A DNA stretch of 64,000 nucleotides, taken from the NCBI RefSeq assembly GCF_029760915.1, contig NZ_CP121685.1, positions 372,001-436,000 on the forward strand, given 5' to 3'. This DNA is from Olleya sp. YS. GTDB lineage: Bacteria > Bacteroidota > Bacteroidia > Flavobacteriales > Flavobacteriaceae. The notes under the pieces were generated by a model, which did no database searches, was not told the DNA's origin, and saw only the letters and a list, made by a program, of their open reading frames with translations. This document shows, in pieces, positions 16,206 through 24,135 of this stretch (position 1 is the first letter of the stretch; the number at the start of each line of letters is the position of its first letter). Position numbers and translations under genes: made by a program.

Positions 16206-16262
16206 AAATAGGGTTTATTGAGATAAACACTATTTAGTTAGGCTACCTCTTTTAATTTAACG

Positions 16263-16270
16263 CAAAGGTA
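16263..16270 (-). promoter_or_regulatory. -7 box of rhlE
   Basis: CAAAGGTA on the plus strand is TACCTTTG leftward, a full TAnnTTTG match, 58 nt upstream of the rhlE ATG. No clear -33 TTG at 17-20 nt. Confidence 0.5.
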
Positions 16271-16346
16271 CAGCTAATTAATGGGTTTAAGATTTTAATT
16301 GGGTTTTGTTTGGGTTTTTGAGGTTTGGGTTTGTCAGAATTTTAGG

Positions 16347-16444
16347 GTAACTTCGTTGAACGACAGATATAAAACACTTGTGACCAGCTTGACTGGTTAT
16401 TGAAACGTTTTCATATCATTTAAGTTAGCTAACATTACACTCAA
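16347..16444 (+). repeat. Leader shared with the OLD-like gene (copy A)
   Basis: This 98-nt stretch upstream of the FRG gene aligns with 49610-49710 upstream of the OLD-like gene: shared blocks GTAACTT, TGAA, GATATAA, TTGT, ATTGAAA, ATATCA, TTAG, TAAC and ACTCAA occur in the same order with nearly the same spacing. A 64-nt gapless core (16366-16429 against 49628-49691) has 43 identities by my hand count. In copy B it contains a consensus promoter; in copy A the -7 box is degenerate (AACACTTG). Confidence 0.6.
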
Positions 16445-17434
16445 GAAAAACTTGAACTAAACAATGAACTTTTTTGAAGAAATAGAATTTAAAAATTGGA
16501 ATGAACTAAAAACATTTTTTGGTGACAAAAATTCTAGTTGGTGTTTTAGAGGACAATCTAATTATAATTGGAAACTTACAACTTCCATGGACAGAGTGGA
16601 AATCCCATTTCAAGACTTAAAGAATTACAAAAAAGAGTTTGAAAGCTACATGATTAGAGATTTTAAACGACATACTGAATTTCATTATGACAATCCTTAT
16701 TTAACAAGTACAGACTTTCAAATCATTTCATTATTGCAACATCATGGAGCGCCAACTAGACTTCTAGATTTCACACAATCACCATATATTGCTTCTTTTT
16801 TTGCTATTGACAATTGTTATAAAGAATGTGCTATTTATGCGATAAATTATATGGAATTACTATCATCAACTCGTTTACTATTTAAAAACCAATTAGATGA
16901 TAACAGTGATGAAATAAATGGATATAAATTTAGCGGAAACATGAGTGCAAATAATGTTTTTGACAAACTCGTACTAGGAGAAAGACAGTTTCAGTTCGTT
17001 GAATTAGTACAACCATTTTCTTATTTTGAAAGGTTAGTGAAACAACAAGGTGTGTTTTTATGTCAAGGTGATTTGAAAATCGATTTTGAATCTAATTTAT
17101 ATTCAAATTATTTAATCGCATTGGAAAATGGTTTTTCGCCTATGTATAAAATTAAAATTCCATCTAAATGGAGAATGGAAATTTTAAAAGATTTGAATCG
17201 TATGAATATAAATAATGGAACTTTATTCCCTGGTTTAGATGGTCATTTCAAGTCTTTAAAAAATACATTTGATTTTTCAGTTTCTGACAGAAAAGAACAT
17301 TTGACAAAAGATTATTTTAAATAAAATAAGCTGAATTTAAAAAGAAAAAACGTTAGCTAACAAAGTACTGAGATTAATTTGCTAAATTAGGTGCTTAACC
17401 ACGCAACTAACCATACACAAATACGTTCAACGAA
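16352..17434. mobile_element. Candidate 1.08-kb FRG cassette bounded by 11-bp inverted repeat
   Basis: TTCGTTGAACG (16352-16362) is repeated inverted as CGTTCAACGAA (17424-17434). Between them are the FRG gene and two copies of the palindrome GTTAGCTAAC (16424-16433 and 17351-17360). The unit sits between the rhlE promoter and the 3' end of a methyltransferase gene, that is, between otherwise intact neighbours. No recombinase is encoded, so it would have to move in trans. Boundaries are inferred. Confidence 0.4.
16464..17324 (+). CDS. FRG domain-containing protein
   Basis: A 286-residue protein with the FRG signature near the N-terminus: WCFRGQSNYNWKLTTSMDR (about residues 27-45), followed by LLQHHGAPTRLLDFTQSPYI (about 92-111) and ASFFAID. 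The FRG domain is named for its Phe-Arg-Gly motif; its activity is unknown and it is frequently found in accessory and mobile regions. No signal peptide or membrane segment. The gene stands alone, unrelated to its neighbours, and its flanks resemble those of the OLD-like gene, which suggests horizontal acquisition. A defence role is possible but unproven. Confidence 0.85.
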   Translation: MNFFEEIEFKNWNELKTFFGDKNSSWCFRGQSNYNWKLTTSMDRVEIPFQDLKNYKKEFESYMIRDFKRHTEFHYDNPYLTSTDFQIISLLQHHGAPTRLLDFTQSPYIASFFAIDNCYKECAIYAINYMELLSSTRLLFKNQLDDNSDEINGYKFSGNMSANNVFDKLVLGERQFQFVELVQPFSYFERLVKQQGVFLCQGDLKIDFESNLYSNYLIALENGFSPMYKIKIPSKWRMEILKDLNRMNINNGTLFPGLDGHFKSLKNTFDFSVSDRKEHLTKDYFK

Positions 17435-17439
17435 ACCTT

Positions 17440-18114
17440 TCAAAACACCTCATAAAACCAAGTCACAACAACCCCTTTACCATCATCCAACTTAACAGAC
17501 AAAAGTTGTGTTTTTGTCTTAACTTTAAAACTAAAAGGTGGTTGTAAAATATCTAATCCACTTTGCTTTTTTAATCTTATCCCTTGCCCAGAAATTATGT
17601 CTTTATTAGGCACAAAGTCGCCTTGAGGTACATGCTCAGTTAGGACAATGTATTTATAATTGGATAACTTGTTTAATACACTTTGTACCTCAGGATTGGA
17701 TAGATGCTGTAATACTTGTCTTATTATAACACAATCTGCATTTGGTAATGGGTCTTTAGCAATATCTAAACACTGAAATTGCAAGTTGTCTGCTTTATAG
17801 GTTTTGTCATTAAATGCAATCAATTCTGGGACTATATCTACTGCAATATATTGTTTTGTGTGCTGTACTAATTGTTTACCAATATTAAAATCACCACAAC
17901 CTAAATCTGCAACCACTAACGGTTGCTTAAACGAGGTTAAAAATGTTTTTAAAACCTCGATATAAGGAGTTACTAATTCTGGATGATGTGATCCTTCTCC
18001 AGAATAAAACTTAGACTGATTGCTTCCCCAAAGTTGCTTAGCATATACTTGTTGCATGGCTTGTTTAGTTGGCCAAGGGGTTTTGTTTTTTTTAGATTTA
18101 TCGTGGTCTTGCAC
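17440..18114 (-). CDS. Class I SAM-dependent methyltransferase
   Basis: About 224 residues. The frame is open up to a TTG at 18159, but that start lies inside the terminator of the upstream gene, so I favour GTG at 18114 (VQDHDKSKKNKTPWPTKQAM); ATG at 18057 is the next choice. LVVADLGCGDFNIGKQL is motif I for SAM binding, YIAVDIVPELIAFN holds the acidic motif II residue and CLDIAKDPLPNADCVIIRQV covers motifs III-IV. The substrate is unknown. It is near the candidate FRG cassette but reads in the opposite direction. Confidence 0.8.
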   Translation of the reverse strand: MQDHDKSKKNKTPWPTKQAMQQVYAKQLWGSNQSKFYSGEGSHHPELVTPYIEVLKTFLTSFKQPLVVADLGCGDFNIGKQLVQHTKQYIAVDIVPELIAFNDKTYKADNLQFQCLDIAKDPLPNADCVIIRQVLQHLSNPEVQSVLNKLSNYKYIVLTEHVPQGDFVPNKDIISGQGIRLKKQSGLDILQPPFSFKVKTKTQLLSVKLDDGKGVVVTWFYEVF

Positions 18115-18142
18115 TAAGTAATTATTGTTTAAATATCTATAA

Positions 18143-18171
18143 AAAAAGCAGGTTATCAAAACCTGCTTTTT
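18143..18171 (-). terminator. Terminator of the Ser/Gly-rich secreted protein gene
   Basis: GCAGGTT (18148-18154) pairs with AACCTGC (18160-18166), extended by A/T pairs; leftward it ends in a U run (complement of 18141-18147). It sits 6 nt after the stop of the gene at 18178-18522. Confidence 0.88.
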
Positions 18172-18177
18172 ATTTTT

Positions 18178-18522
18178 CTAGTCATCTCTTCCACCTCTTG
18201 CTTCACCCAAGGATGGTGTTGATCTTCCACTATTACTGCCACTAGAGTTTGAAGAACCACTCGAACCAGATGAATTACCACTAGGTCCATAATCTCTAAT
18301 CTCTTGTTCATCAAGCTCTTTTAAAGGATCAGTTTCAGTTGTTTTTCTACCATCATAAGAAGTTATATCGCTTTTACTTTTAGTTGATCCAGCTGGACTT
18401 CTATTTGAGTTATTTTCCTCCATTTGTTTTCTTTCCATTACATTTGGCGCTTCATTACCTTGAGCAAATCCAAAAGAAACTGAGAATAAAAATAACGCAG
18501 ATGTTAAGATTAAATTTTTCAT
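18178..18522 (-). CDS. Secreted Ser/Gly-rich protein of unknown function
   Basis: A 114-residue protein with a clear signal peptide (MKNLILTSALFLFSVSFGFA, cleavage near AFAQ-like FAQG). The mature chain is hydrophilic and apparently disordered: ITSYDGRKTTETDPLKELDE in the middle and a Ser/Gly/Asn low-complexity tail (SGNSSGSSGSSNSSGSNSG) before a charged end GEARGGRDD. No family recognised. It is a single-gene unit with its own terminator. Confidence 0.7.
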   Translation of the reverse strand: MKNLILTSALFLFSVSFGFAQGNEAPNVMERKQMEENNSNRSPAGSTKSKSDITSYDGRKTTETDPLKELDEQEIRDYGPSGNSSGSSGSSNSSGSNSGRSTPSLGEARGGRDD

Positions 18523-18605
18523 GACAAATGATTTAATTGATTAATAGAATTAATTTATAACATAAATGATGCCAAAAAAATTACACATCTTCTAAGATTA
18601 ATAAT

Positions 18606-19289
18606 TTAAAAAAACTCGCTATACTGCATCACTCTAAAATCAAAGGTATTAAAGTCCGGATTTTTTGCTTTTAGTTGTTTGTATAACGGATTACTACCTA
18701 TAGAGATATTTGCAGCTCCAGAGGAAGAGGTTAAGGAAACAGTTTTAATTATTCTATCTACAGATTCCTTCGTGTTACGTGTAATGACAGGCAATTTAAA
18801 TTGATGAATTTTTGGTGTGTCTTTTGACACTAACTCCATTTTTATATTATAATCCTTAATGTGTTTTCTAAAAAAATACTCTGGTCCGTTTTTGCTGTTT
18901 CCACCTGTAAACAATAAGGTATCAATGGTTGGATATTGTTTTAAATAACCAATAACGTCTCGCAGTTTTATATTGGTCATCCCTAAATCTGAGGCATCAA
19001 TTTTTGTTCTTTCGCAGCTTTCTACAATATCACACACACCAATATTATGTTGTATTAAAAAGGTTTTACGTTGCTGGATAGCTTCTTTAGAGTTATCATA
19101 GCGCAACTTTAAATTATGAATTTTATCTATAAACAACCACAAACTGTTGTAATAACTTCCGTAACAAAAGTCCACATCTTTATCTAATAAATCTCCTGTG
19201 CTAAAACGAGGAGGTGGTAAAGTCCCAACAATTAGTTTTTTGGTGGTTTTATTTATGAATGGTGGATATGGATGTTGGTGTTTAAACAC
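18606..19289 (-). CDS. Uracil-DNA glycosylase superfamily-like protein
   Basis: A 227-residue protein whose N-terminus KKLIVGTLPPPRFSTGD and following YGSYYNSLWLFIDKI (about residues 47-61) match motif 1 and the adjoining aromatic helix of UDG-like proteins (compare GxxPG...Y). The central GVCDIVESCERTKIDASDLG and LLFTGGNSKNG are typical for the Bacteroidota subgroup. The C-terminal motif that carries HPSP in active glycosylases reads SSSGAANISIG here, lacking the histidine. Either the subgroup uses another residue or the protein has lost uracil excision. It has no signal peptide. Confidence 0.72.
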   Translation of the reverse strand: MFKHQHPYPPFINKTTKKLIVGTLPPPRFSTGDLLDKDVDFCYGSYYNSLWLFIDKIHNLKLRYDNSKEAIQQRKTFLIQHNIGVCDIVESCERTKIDASDLGMTNIKLRDVIGYLKQYPTIDTLLFTGGNSKNGPEYFFRKHIKDYNIKMELVSKDTPKIHQFKLPVITRNTKESVDRIIKTVSLTSSSGAANISIGSNPLYKQLKAKNPDFNTFDFRVMQYSEFF

Positions 19290-19351
19290 GAATTAGCTTT
19301 GTTATGGTTTTATTTTTTTGTATTTTAAGACGACAAATTACAAATAAAATT

Positions 19352-19489
19352 ATGGGAAAAGGCGATAAAAAATCAAGACGAGGAAAAATTAATAGCGGAA
19401 CTTTTGGAGTAAGACGTCCACGTATTAAAAAACGCGTACGTCCTGAAGCTAAGATTAGTGTAGATAAAAAAGCAAAAACTAAAGCTTAA
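19352..19489 (+). CDS. 30S ribosomal protein THX
   Basis: A 45-residue, strongly basic protein starting MGKGDKKSRRGKINSGTFGV at ATG 19352; the frame is open 16 codons upstream but the family begins at MGKGD. THX binds in the head of the 30S subunit and is typical of Thermus and Bacteroidota. The last 11 nt overlap the 3' end of the convergent membrane protein gene, and a hairpin spans both stops. Confidence 0.92.
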   Translation: MGKGDKKSRRGKINSGTFGVRRPRIKKRVRPEAKISVDKKAKTKA

Positions 19490-19508
19490 TAGCGTTAGCT
19501 AGTTTTTT
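19474..19508. terminator. Hairpin terminator across overlapping 3' ends
   Basis: AAAAACT (19474-19480) and AGCT (19483-19486) pair with AGCT (19497-19500) and AGTTTTT (19501-19507), with a 2-nt bulge. It covers the THX stop (19487-19489) and the opposing stop (19479-19481). The T run makes it a rightward terminator and the A run a leftward one. Confidence 0.6.
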
Positions 19509-19817
19509 ACCAACAACATAGGCACCATAAACAGCCAAAATTAAGATAACGATGGTAAAAAACACATATAAAGTAAAGAGTAACACATCTGTTTTTGAAT
19601 TTACACAAAACGTGTCTGTAACACATACAGTTACTGCTTTTTCATAAAATTGTGGCAGTAAAAAACTTAATACTAATAAACCACCAATAACCGAAAGCAA
19701 ATACACAACGTTTTTGCTTTTTTTGGGTTTTCCGGTAGCTTTAAATAAATTACGCTCTGCTTCTGTGCGTTTATTATCTTGTAAAGACCAAGTTTTTTTC
19801 TGTTGAGAGGTTGGCAT
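19479..19817 (-). CDS. Small two-helix membrane protein of unknown function
   Basis: About 112 residues from ATG 19817 ([20 protein letters not shown]). A charged N-terminus precedes two membrane segments, [19 protein letters not shown] (about 37-55) and [20 protein letters not shown] (about 78-97). The loop between has two cysteines (CVTDTFC). The first 44 nt overlap the end of yaaA in another frame, so the start could be further in, but no better ATG is available and the overlap may couple translation. Confidence 0.68.
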   Translation of the reverse strand: MPTSQQKKTWSLQDNKRTEAERNLFKATGKPKKSKNVVYLLSVIGGLLVLSFLLPQFYEKAVTVCVTDTFCVNSKTDVLLFTLYVFFTIVILILAVYGAYVVGKKLANAIKL

Positions 19818-20532
19818 CAAATTGATAATTATCGTAGTTAAATTGCTTTACATCGTCTAATGTTTTGGCATTAGCATCTATAATATACCTAGCCATTAAC
19901 CCTCGTGCTTCTTTTGCAAAAAAGGAGATTATTTTAAGCTTTCCGTTTTTTAATTCTTTAAAAGTTACATCAATTACTGGTACTTTTAATGCTTTAGTAT
20001 CTATAGCTTTAAAATACTCGTTACTGGCTAAATTTAAAAACAACTCGTCGTATTCAAGCTCTTCATTCAACGCCTTAACAATGTCTTTTTTCCAGAAATC
20101 ATACAAATTTTTTTTAGTTCCAATTTTTAATTTAGTTCCCATTTCTAATCTATAAGGTTGTATTAAATCTAATGGTTTTAATACTCCATATAAACCTGAT
20201 AAAATTCGGACTGTATTTTGGGTTGCTTCTAACTTTTCTTTTGGAATAGTATACGCATCTAAACCTCTATAAACATCTCCATTAAAGGCGTAGATAGCTG
20301 GTCTTGCATTGTCTTTTGTAAATGGTAGTGACCACTCTTGATTACGATCGTAATTTAGTTGTGCTAAATTATCGCTAATACTCATTAACTTAGATAGTAC
20401 CTTTGGTGACTTCTTTTTTAATAGCGTATTTAATCGTTTAGACTGTTCTAAAAACTGAGCTTCTGTTGCTTTAGTAGTTGGTAATTTGGTTTCAAAATCT
20501 AAAGATTTTGCTGGTGATATGACTAATTTCAT
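19774..20532 (-). CDS. yaaA: Peroxide stress protein YaaA
   Basis: A 252-residue DUF328/UPF0246 protein. [19 protein letters not shown] is the family's N-terminus, followed by [17 protein letters not shown] (about 88-104), [20 protein letters not shown] (about 119-138) and the end [18 protein letters not shown]. In E. coli the homologue limits free iron during hydrogen peroxide stress and binds DNA. Its end overlaps the start of the next leftward gene by 44 nt. Confidence 0.94.
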   Translation of the reverse strand: MKLVISPAKSLDFETKLPTTKATEAQFLEQSKRLNTLLKKKSPKVLSKLMSISDNLAQLNYDRNQEWSLPFTKDNARPAIYAFNGDVYRGLDAYTIPKEKLEATQNTVRILSGLYGVLKPLDLIQPYRLEMGTKLKIGTKKNLYDFWKKDIVKALNEELEYDELFLNLASNEYFKAIDTKALKVPVIDVTFKELKNGKLKIISFFAKEARGLMARYIIDANAKTLDDVKQFNYDNYQFDANLSTEKNLVFTR

Positions 20533-20555
20533 AGATAAATTTTTCTGTTACTAAA

Positions 20556-21212
20556 TTACGTTAATTCTTTAATTTGTCCATTTACAAAATTAAAATTATA
20601 ATCGCCTTTAATTATAAAATCTGAAGTAAATGCGTCTTCCATTGTTGGATACCATTTCTTTTTATTTTTGTCTATAACAATAAATAATCCTTCATCATTT
20701 CCTAAAGCACAAAAACGCTCAAAACTACCATCAAAAATAGTGATAGGCTTAATATTATTAATTGTATTATAAATAGATTTGATATTATCTGTAGCTATTG
20801 CTATCTCGCTAATTGACAAAATAGAATTTGATGTAAAAGCAATGTCACTATTTATATCTACACGCTCTCTTGCAATAAATTCCATAATATTATTGTCACT
20901 ATCATAAAAATATACAGATTTAGCTTTCCACGATTCAAAGCCAATAACCTCTTCATTTTCATATGGAAGTATCTCTGTTTTGTCTTTTAAATACTCTAAA
21001 GCTTTATAAATAGCATTACTTGGAATATTAAAAGCAAGATGAGATGAGTTTACTTTTTCATGTTTATATTCAAAAGCTAGTATGCTCTCTCCTGTTTTAA
21101 ATGAAATTCTATCAGGATTATCCTCTATAATTTGAAAACCCAAAACAGTTTTATAAAACTGTTTTTGTTTTAAAACATTATTTGTGAATAATGTAATCTG
21201 ATTGATTTTCAT
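20556..21212 (-). CDS. VOC (glyoxalase/bleomycin-resistance) superfamily protein
   Basis: A 218-residue protein with two vicinal-oxygen-chelate modules. Module 1 spans about residues 1-115 (INQITLFTNNVLKQKQFYKT, SSHLAFNIPS, VYFYDSDNNIMEFIARE); module 2 (about 128-212) is shorter and diverged (ISEIAIATDNIKSIYNTINN). Metal ligands are plausible in module 1 (H59-like SSHLAF and E in NIMEFIA). The substrate is unknown. It stands 23 nt upstream of yaaA on the same strand. Confidence 0.8.
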   Translation of the reverse strand: MKINQITLFTNNVLKQKQFYKTVLGFQIIEDNPDRISFKTGESILAFEYKHEKVNSSHLAFNIPSNAIYKALEYLKDKTEILPYENEEVIGFESWKAKSVYFYDSDNNIMEFIARERVDINSDIAFTSNSILSISEIAIATDNIKSIYNTINNIKPITIFDGSFERFCALGNDEGLFIVIDKNKKKWYPTMEDAFTSDFIIKGDYNFNFVNGQIKELT

Positions 21213-21332
21213 ACATTAAAAATAAGATAGAAATCTATAAGTCTAACTGATTCAAAACTGAATTATTCTATTTTGAAATAAGGTTTAACTATGTAAGAGT
21301 AATTTGTATTGAAGTATGACAACTCAACAAGC

Positions 21333-22370
21333 TTATTCCATATGTTTAGAGTAGCCTCTCCACTTCTCTATGCAATCTTGCATGTCTTGTGGGATTGGCG
21401 CTTCAAAACTCATAAACTCCTTTTTTGTTGGATGCATAAACCCTAAGGTTTTGGCATGCAGTGCTTGACGTGGTAATACTTTAAAGCAATTATCTACAAA
21501 TTGTTTGTATTTGGTAAAAGTGGTACCTTTTAAGATCAGGTTTCCGCCATATCGCTCGTCATTAAATAAGGTGTGTCCAATATGTTTCATGTGGACACGG
21601 ATTTGGTGTGTGCGTCCTGTTTCTAACTTACAACTAACTAATGTGACATAGCCTAAACGCTCTAAAACTTTATAGTGCGTAATGGCTGGTTTACCTTTAT
21701 CTGCATCGTCATCTAGATAGACCGTGTTTTGTAACCTATTTTTAGGATGTCTTCCTATGTTGCCTTCTATTGTGCCTTCTTCTTCGTCCATATTTCCCCA
21801 AACAATTGCTAGGTACTCTCGCTCGCTTGTTTTAGCTTTAAATTGTGCAGATAGATGTGCCATAGCCAATTCTGTTTTAGCTACAACAAGCAAACCTGAG
21901 GTATCTTTATCAATCCTGTGGACTAATCCTGGTCGATCACTTGAATTGTTAGGTAAATTATCAAAATGGAATATTAACGCATTTATTAACGTCCCAGAAT
22001 AATTACCATGTCCTGGATGCACCACCATACCTGCTGGTTTATTGACTACTAATAATTGGTCGTCTTCATACACGATGTCTAAAGGTAAGTCTTCGCCTAT
22101 TAGTAAGTTTTCGTGAGGTGGATGCTCAAAACGTACTGCAATCTGGTCGTCTGGTTTAACCTTATAATTAGACTTTACAGGGACTTCGTTTACAAAAATA
22201 CTTCCGTTTTTTGCTGCTTCTTGTATTTTGTTGCGTGTAGCGTTTTCGATTTTGTTCATTAACCATTTGTCAATTCGCAATGGTTTTTGACCTTTATCGG
22301 CTACAAAACTATGATGCTCGTATAACTCGTCTGCATCATCATTGGGTAATTCTGGTGTGTAATCGTCCAT
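21333..22370 (-). CDS. rluD: RluA-family pseudouridine synthase (RluD type)
   Basis: A 345-residue enzyme with an N-terminal S4 domain (RIDKWLMNKIENATRNKIQE, about 33-52, and KSNYKVKPDDQIAV) and the RluA catalytic domain. The catalytic aspartate is in LVHRIDKDTSGLLVVAKT (about residues 148-165); VVNKPAGMVVHPGHGN precedes it and LETGRTHQIRVHMKHIGH follows. In E. coli RluD modifies helix 69 of 23S rRNA. It is 2 nt from the PASTA gene in a standard Bacteroidota cluster. Confidence 0.93.
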   Translation of the reverse strand: MDDYTPELPNDDADELYEHHSFVADKGQKPLRIDKWLMNKIENATRNKIQEAAKNGSIFVNEVPVKSNYKVKPDDQIAVRFEHPPHENLLIGEDLPLDIVYEDDQLLVVNKPAGMVVHPGHGNYSGTLINALIFHFDNLPNNSSDRPGLVHRIDKDTSGLLVVAKTELAMAHLSAQFKAKTSEREYLAIVWGNMDEEEGTIEGNIGRHPKNRLQNTVYLDDDADKGKPAITHYKVLERLGYVTLVSCKLETGRTHQIRVHMKHIGHTLFNDERYGGNLILKGTTFTKYKQFVDNCFKVLPRQALHAKTLGFMHPTKKEFMSFEAPIPQDMQDCIEKWRGYSKHME

Positions 22371-22372
22371 AA

Positions 22373-22936
22373 TTAATTGGCTGAAGGACGGTTTCCATTA
22401 CCTAAAACCACATCTATGACTGCAGTTTTTGGGAGTTTAGTGTCAGGTTCTAAGACCTTACCTTTATAACGTAGTCCTAACACCATATCTTTTCCTATAT
22501 TATCTATATATGTGGTCTTACCTACTTTAAATCCTAATGCTTCTAAGGTTGGTTTTGCTTGTCTAAAACTACGTTGACGTAAGTCCGGAACAGCAATTTT
22601 ACGATAACCTGAAGGGTTTAGTGTGATATAAATTTTTCGGTTTTCTTTAACCTGAGCATTGGCTTTTGGATCTTGATCGATAACAGAATATTTAGGATAA
22701 TTAGGATTAAAGTTAGCAGAATCCTGAATCTTTAACTCTAAATTATTTTGTTCTAATTCCATTTTAGCCACCTCAATAGACTTACCTTTTAAATCAGGTA
22801 CAGTTTCAAAATCGCCATTATTAGTAGTTATATCTAGCCATTTTAGCATTAAAAACACTAATACAATAGAAGCTACTACAGCTATTGCTAATTGCTTAAA
22901 AAACATTTTACTTTTAAGAAAACTAATTATGCTCAT
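22373..22936 (-). CDS. PASTA domain membrane protein
   Basis: A 187-residue protein with one N-terminal membrane anchor (AIAVVASIVLVFLMLKWL, about 17-34) and two to three PASTA repeats outside: ETVPDLKGKSIEVAKMELEQ (about 42-61), IAVPDLRQRSFRQAKPTLEA (about 113-132) and a partial third. PASTA domains bind peptidoglycan fragments or beta-lactam-like ligands; here there is no kinase or PBP domain attached. Its divergent neighbour ddl makes the D-Ala-D-Ala of cell-wall precursors, so an envelope role is likely. Confidence 0.88.
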   Translation of the reverse strand: MSIISFLKSKMFFKQLAIAVVASIVLVFLMLKWLDITTNNGDFETVPDLKGKSIEVAKMELEQNNLELKIQDSANFNPNYPKYSVIDQDPKANAQVKENRKIYITLNPSGYRKIAVPDLRQRSFRQAKPTLEALGFKVGKTTYIDNIGKDMVLGLRYKGKVLEPDTKLPKTAVIDVVLGNGNRPSAN

Positions 22937-23083
22937 TTAATAAATTTTAAGTAGACAAATATATAAAAACAAAAAGGTTTTATCTTCGGATTAAAATAAA
23001 TGATATTTTTACAAAACGATTAATATTTACATTTATTGAATTATTAAGGTTTTTGCTTTAGCATAAACTTAAAACATTTTAAG

Positions 23084-23101
23084 ATTACCGCTATTGCGGA
23101 A
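23084..23101 (+). repeat. Short hairpin element ATTACCGC-TATT-GCGGAA upstream of ddl
   Basis: CCGC (23088-23091), loop TATT, GCGG (23096-23099) within ATTACCGCT..GCGGAA, 8 nt before the ddl ATG. It matches the element at 7091-7110 in stem and flanks while the loop differs. Confidence 0.6.
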
Positions 23102-23109
23102 CTGTAAGC

Positions 23110-24084
23110 ATGAAAAAAAACATTGCCATAATCATGGGAGGTTATTCTAGCGAATATGAAATCTCTTTAAAAAGCGGAAACGTTGTTTACCAACATTTAG
23201 ATAAAAGTAAATACAACACTTATCGTATACATATATTTAAAAACAAATGGGTGTATGTTGATGATAACGATGCAGAGTTTGCTATTGATAAAAACGATTT
23301 TTCTGTAACCATAAATGGTAATAAAACAACGTTTGACTGTGTATTTAATGCCATACATGGTAGTCCAGGAGAAGATGGATTTATGCAAGGGTATTTTAAA
23401 CTGTTAAACATACCTCATACCAGTTGTGGTATGTATCAAGCAAGTATCACCTTTAACAAACGGGACTGTTTAAGTATTTTAAAACCTTATGGGATTTTAA
23501 CTGCTGAAAGCTATTACCTAAACCTAGGTGATACAGTTAAAGAAGATGAAATAATAGAAAAAGTTGGGTTACCTTGCTTTGTAAAAGCTAATAAAGCTGG
23601 AAGTAGTTTTGGTATAAGTAAAGTCCATAAAAAGGAAGATTTACAGCAAGCCATTACATATGCTTTTGAAGAAGATGACGAGATTATTATCGAATCTTTT
23701 TTAGACGGTACAGAAGTATCTGTTGGTGTTATTACCTATAAAGGAACTACTAAAGTATTACCCATTACAGAAATAGTTAGCGATAATGACTTTTTTGATT
23801 ACGAAGCTAAATATTTAGGAAAATCTCAAGAGATTACACCAGCTAGATTAACAAAAGAGCAAGAAAACAAGGTGAATACCATAGCTAAAAAAGTATATGA
23901 AGTCTTGAAAATGAAAGGATTTTCACGAAGTGAATACATTTTTAAAAATGGCGAACCTCATTTACTAGAAGTCAATACTGTACCTGGATTAACAGATGCA
24001 AGCATATTACCACAACAAGCACAAATAGCTGGAATAAGCATGGCTGAATTGTTTAGTAATGCTATTGAAGAAGCTTTGAAGTAA
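23110..24084 (+). CDS. ddl: D-alanine--D-alanine ligase
   Basis: A 324-residue ATP-grasp ligase making D-Ala-D-Ala for peptidoglycan. N-terminal IAIIMGGYSSEYEISLKSG, CVFNAIHGSPGEDGFMQGYF (about 77-96), CFVKANKAGSSFGISKV (about 157-173, nucleotide site), IIIESFLDGTEVSVGVITY (about 195-213) and the Mg site LLEVNTVPGLTDASILPQQA (about 284-303) are all present. The cluster with coaD, rluD and the PASTA gene is conserved in Bacteroidota. Confidence 0.95.
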   Translation: MKKNIAIIMGGYSSEYEISLKSGNVVYQHLDKSKYNTYRIHIFKNKWVYVDDNDAEFAIDKNDFSVTINGNKTTFDCVFNAIHGSPGEDGFMQGYFKLLNIPHTSCGMYQASITFNKRDCLSILKPYGILTAESYYLNLGDTVKEDEIIEKVGLPCFVKANKAGSSFGISKVHKKEDLQQAITYAFEEDDEIIIESFLDGTEVSVGVITYKGTTKVLPITEIVSDNDFFDYEAKYLGKSQEITPARLTKEQENKVNTIAKKVYEVLKMKGFSRSEYIFKNGEPHLLEVNTVPGLTDASILPQQAQIAGISMAELFSNAIEEALK

Positions 24085-24135
24085 ATAAATTATTCTATAT
24101 TTAAAAACTAACTAACCAAAATAATCTCACCAACT

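Noticed and set aside
17351-17411. attC-like (integron) site after the FRG gene, GTTAG...CTAAC ends with an inner TAATTT/AAATTA stem
   Set aside because: The ends do not fit the RYYYAAC/GTTRRRY consensus in the right orientation and no integrase is present; I keep only the neutral description of shared cassette flanks.
18115-18159. Upstream TTG start of the methyltransferase
   Set aside because: It lies within the terminator of the preceding gene; GTG at 18114 is more plausible.
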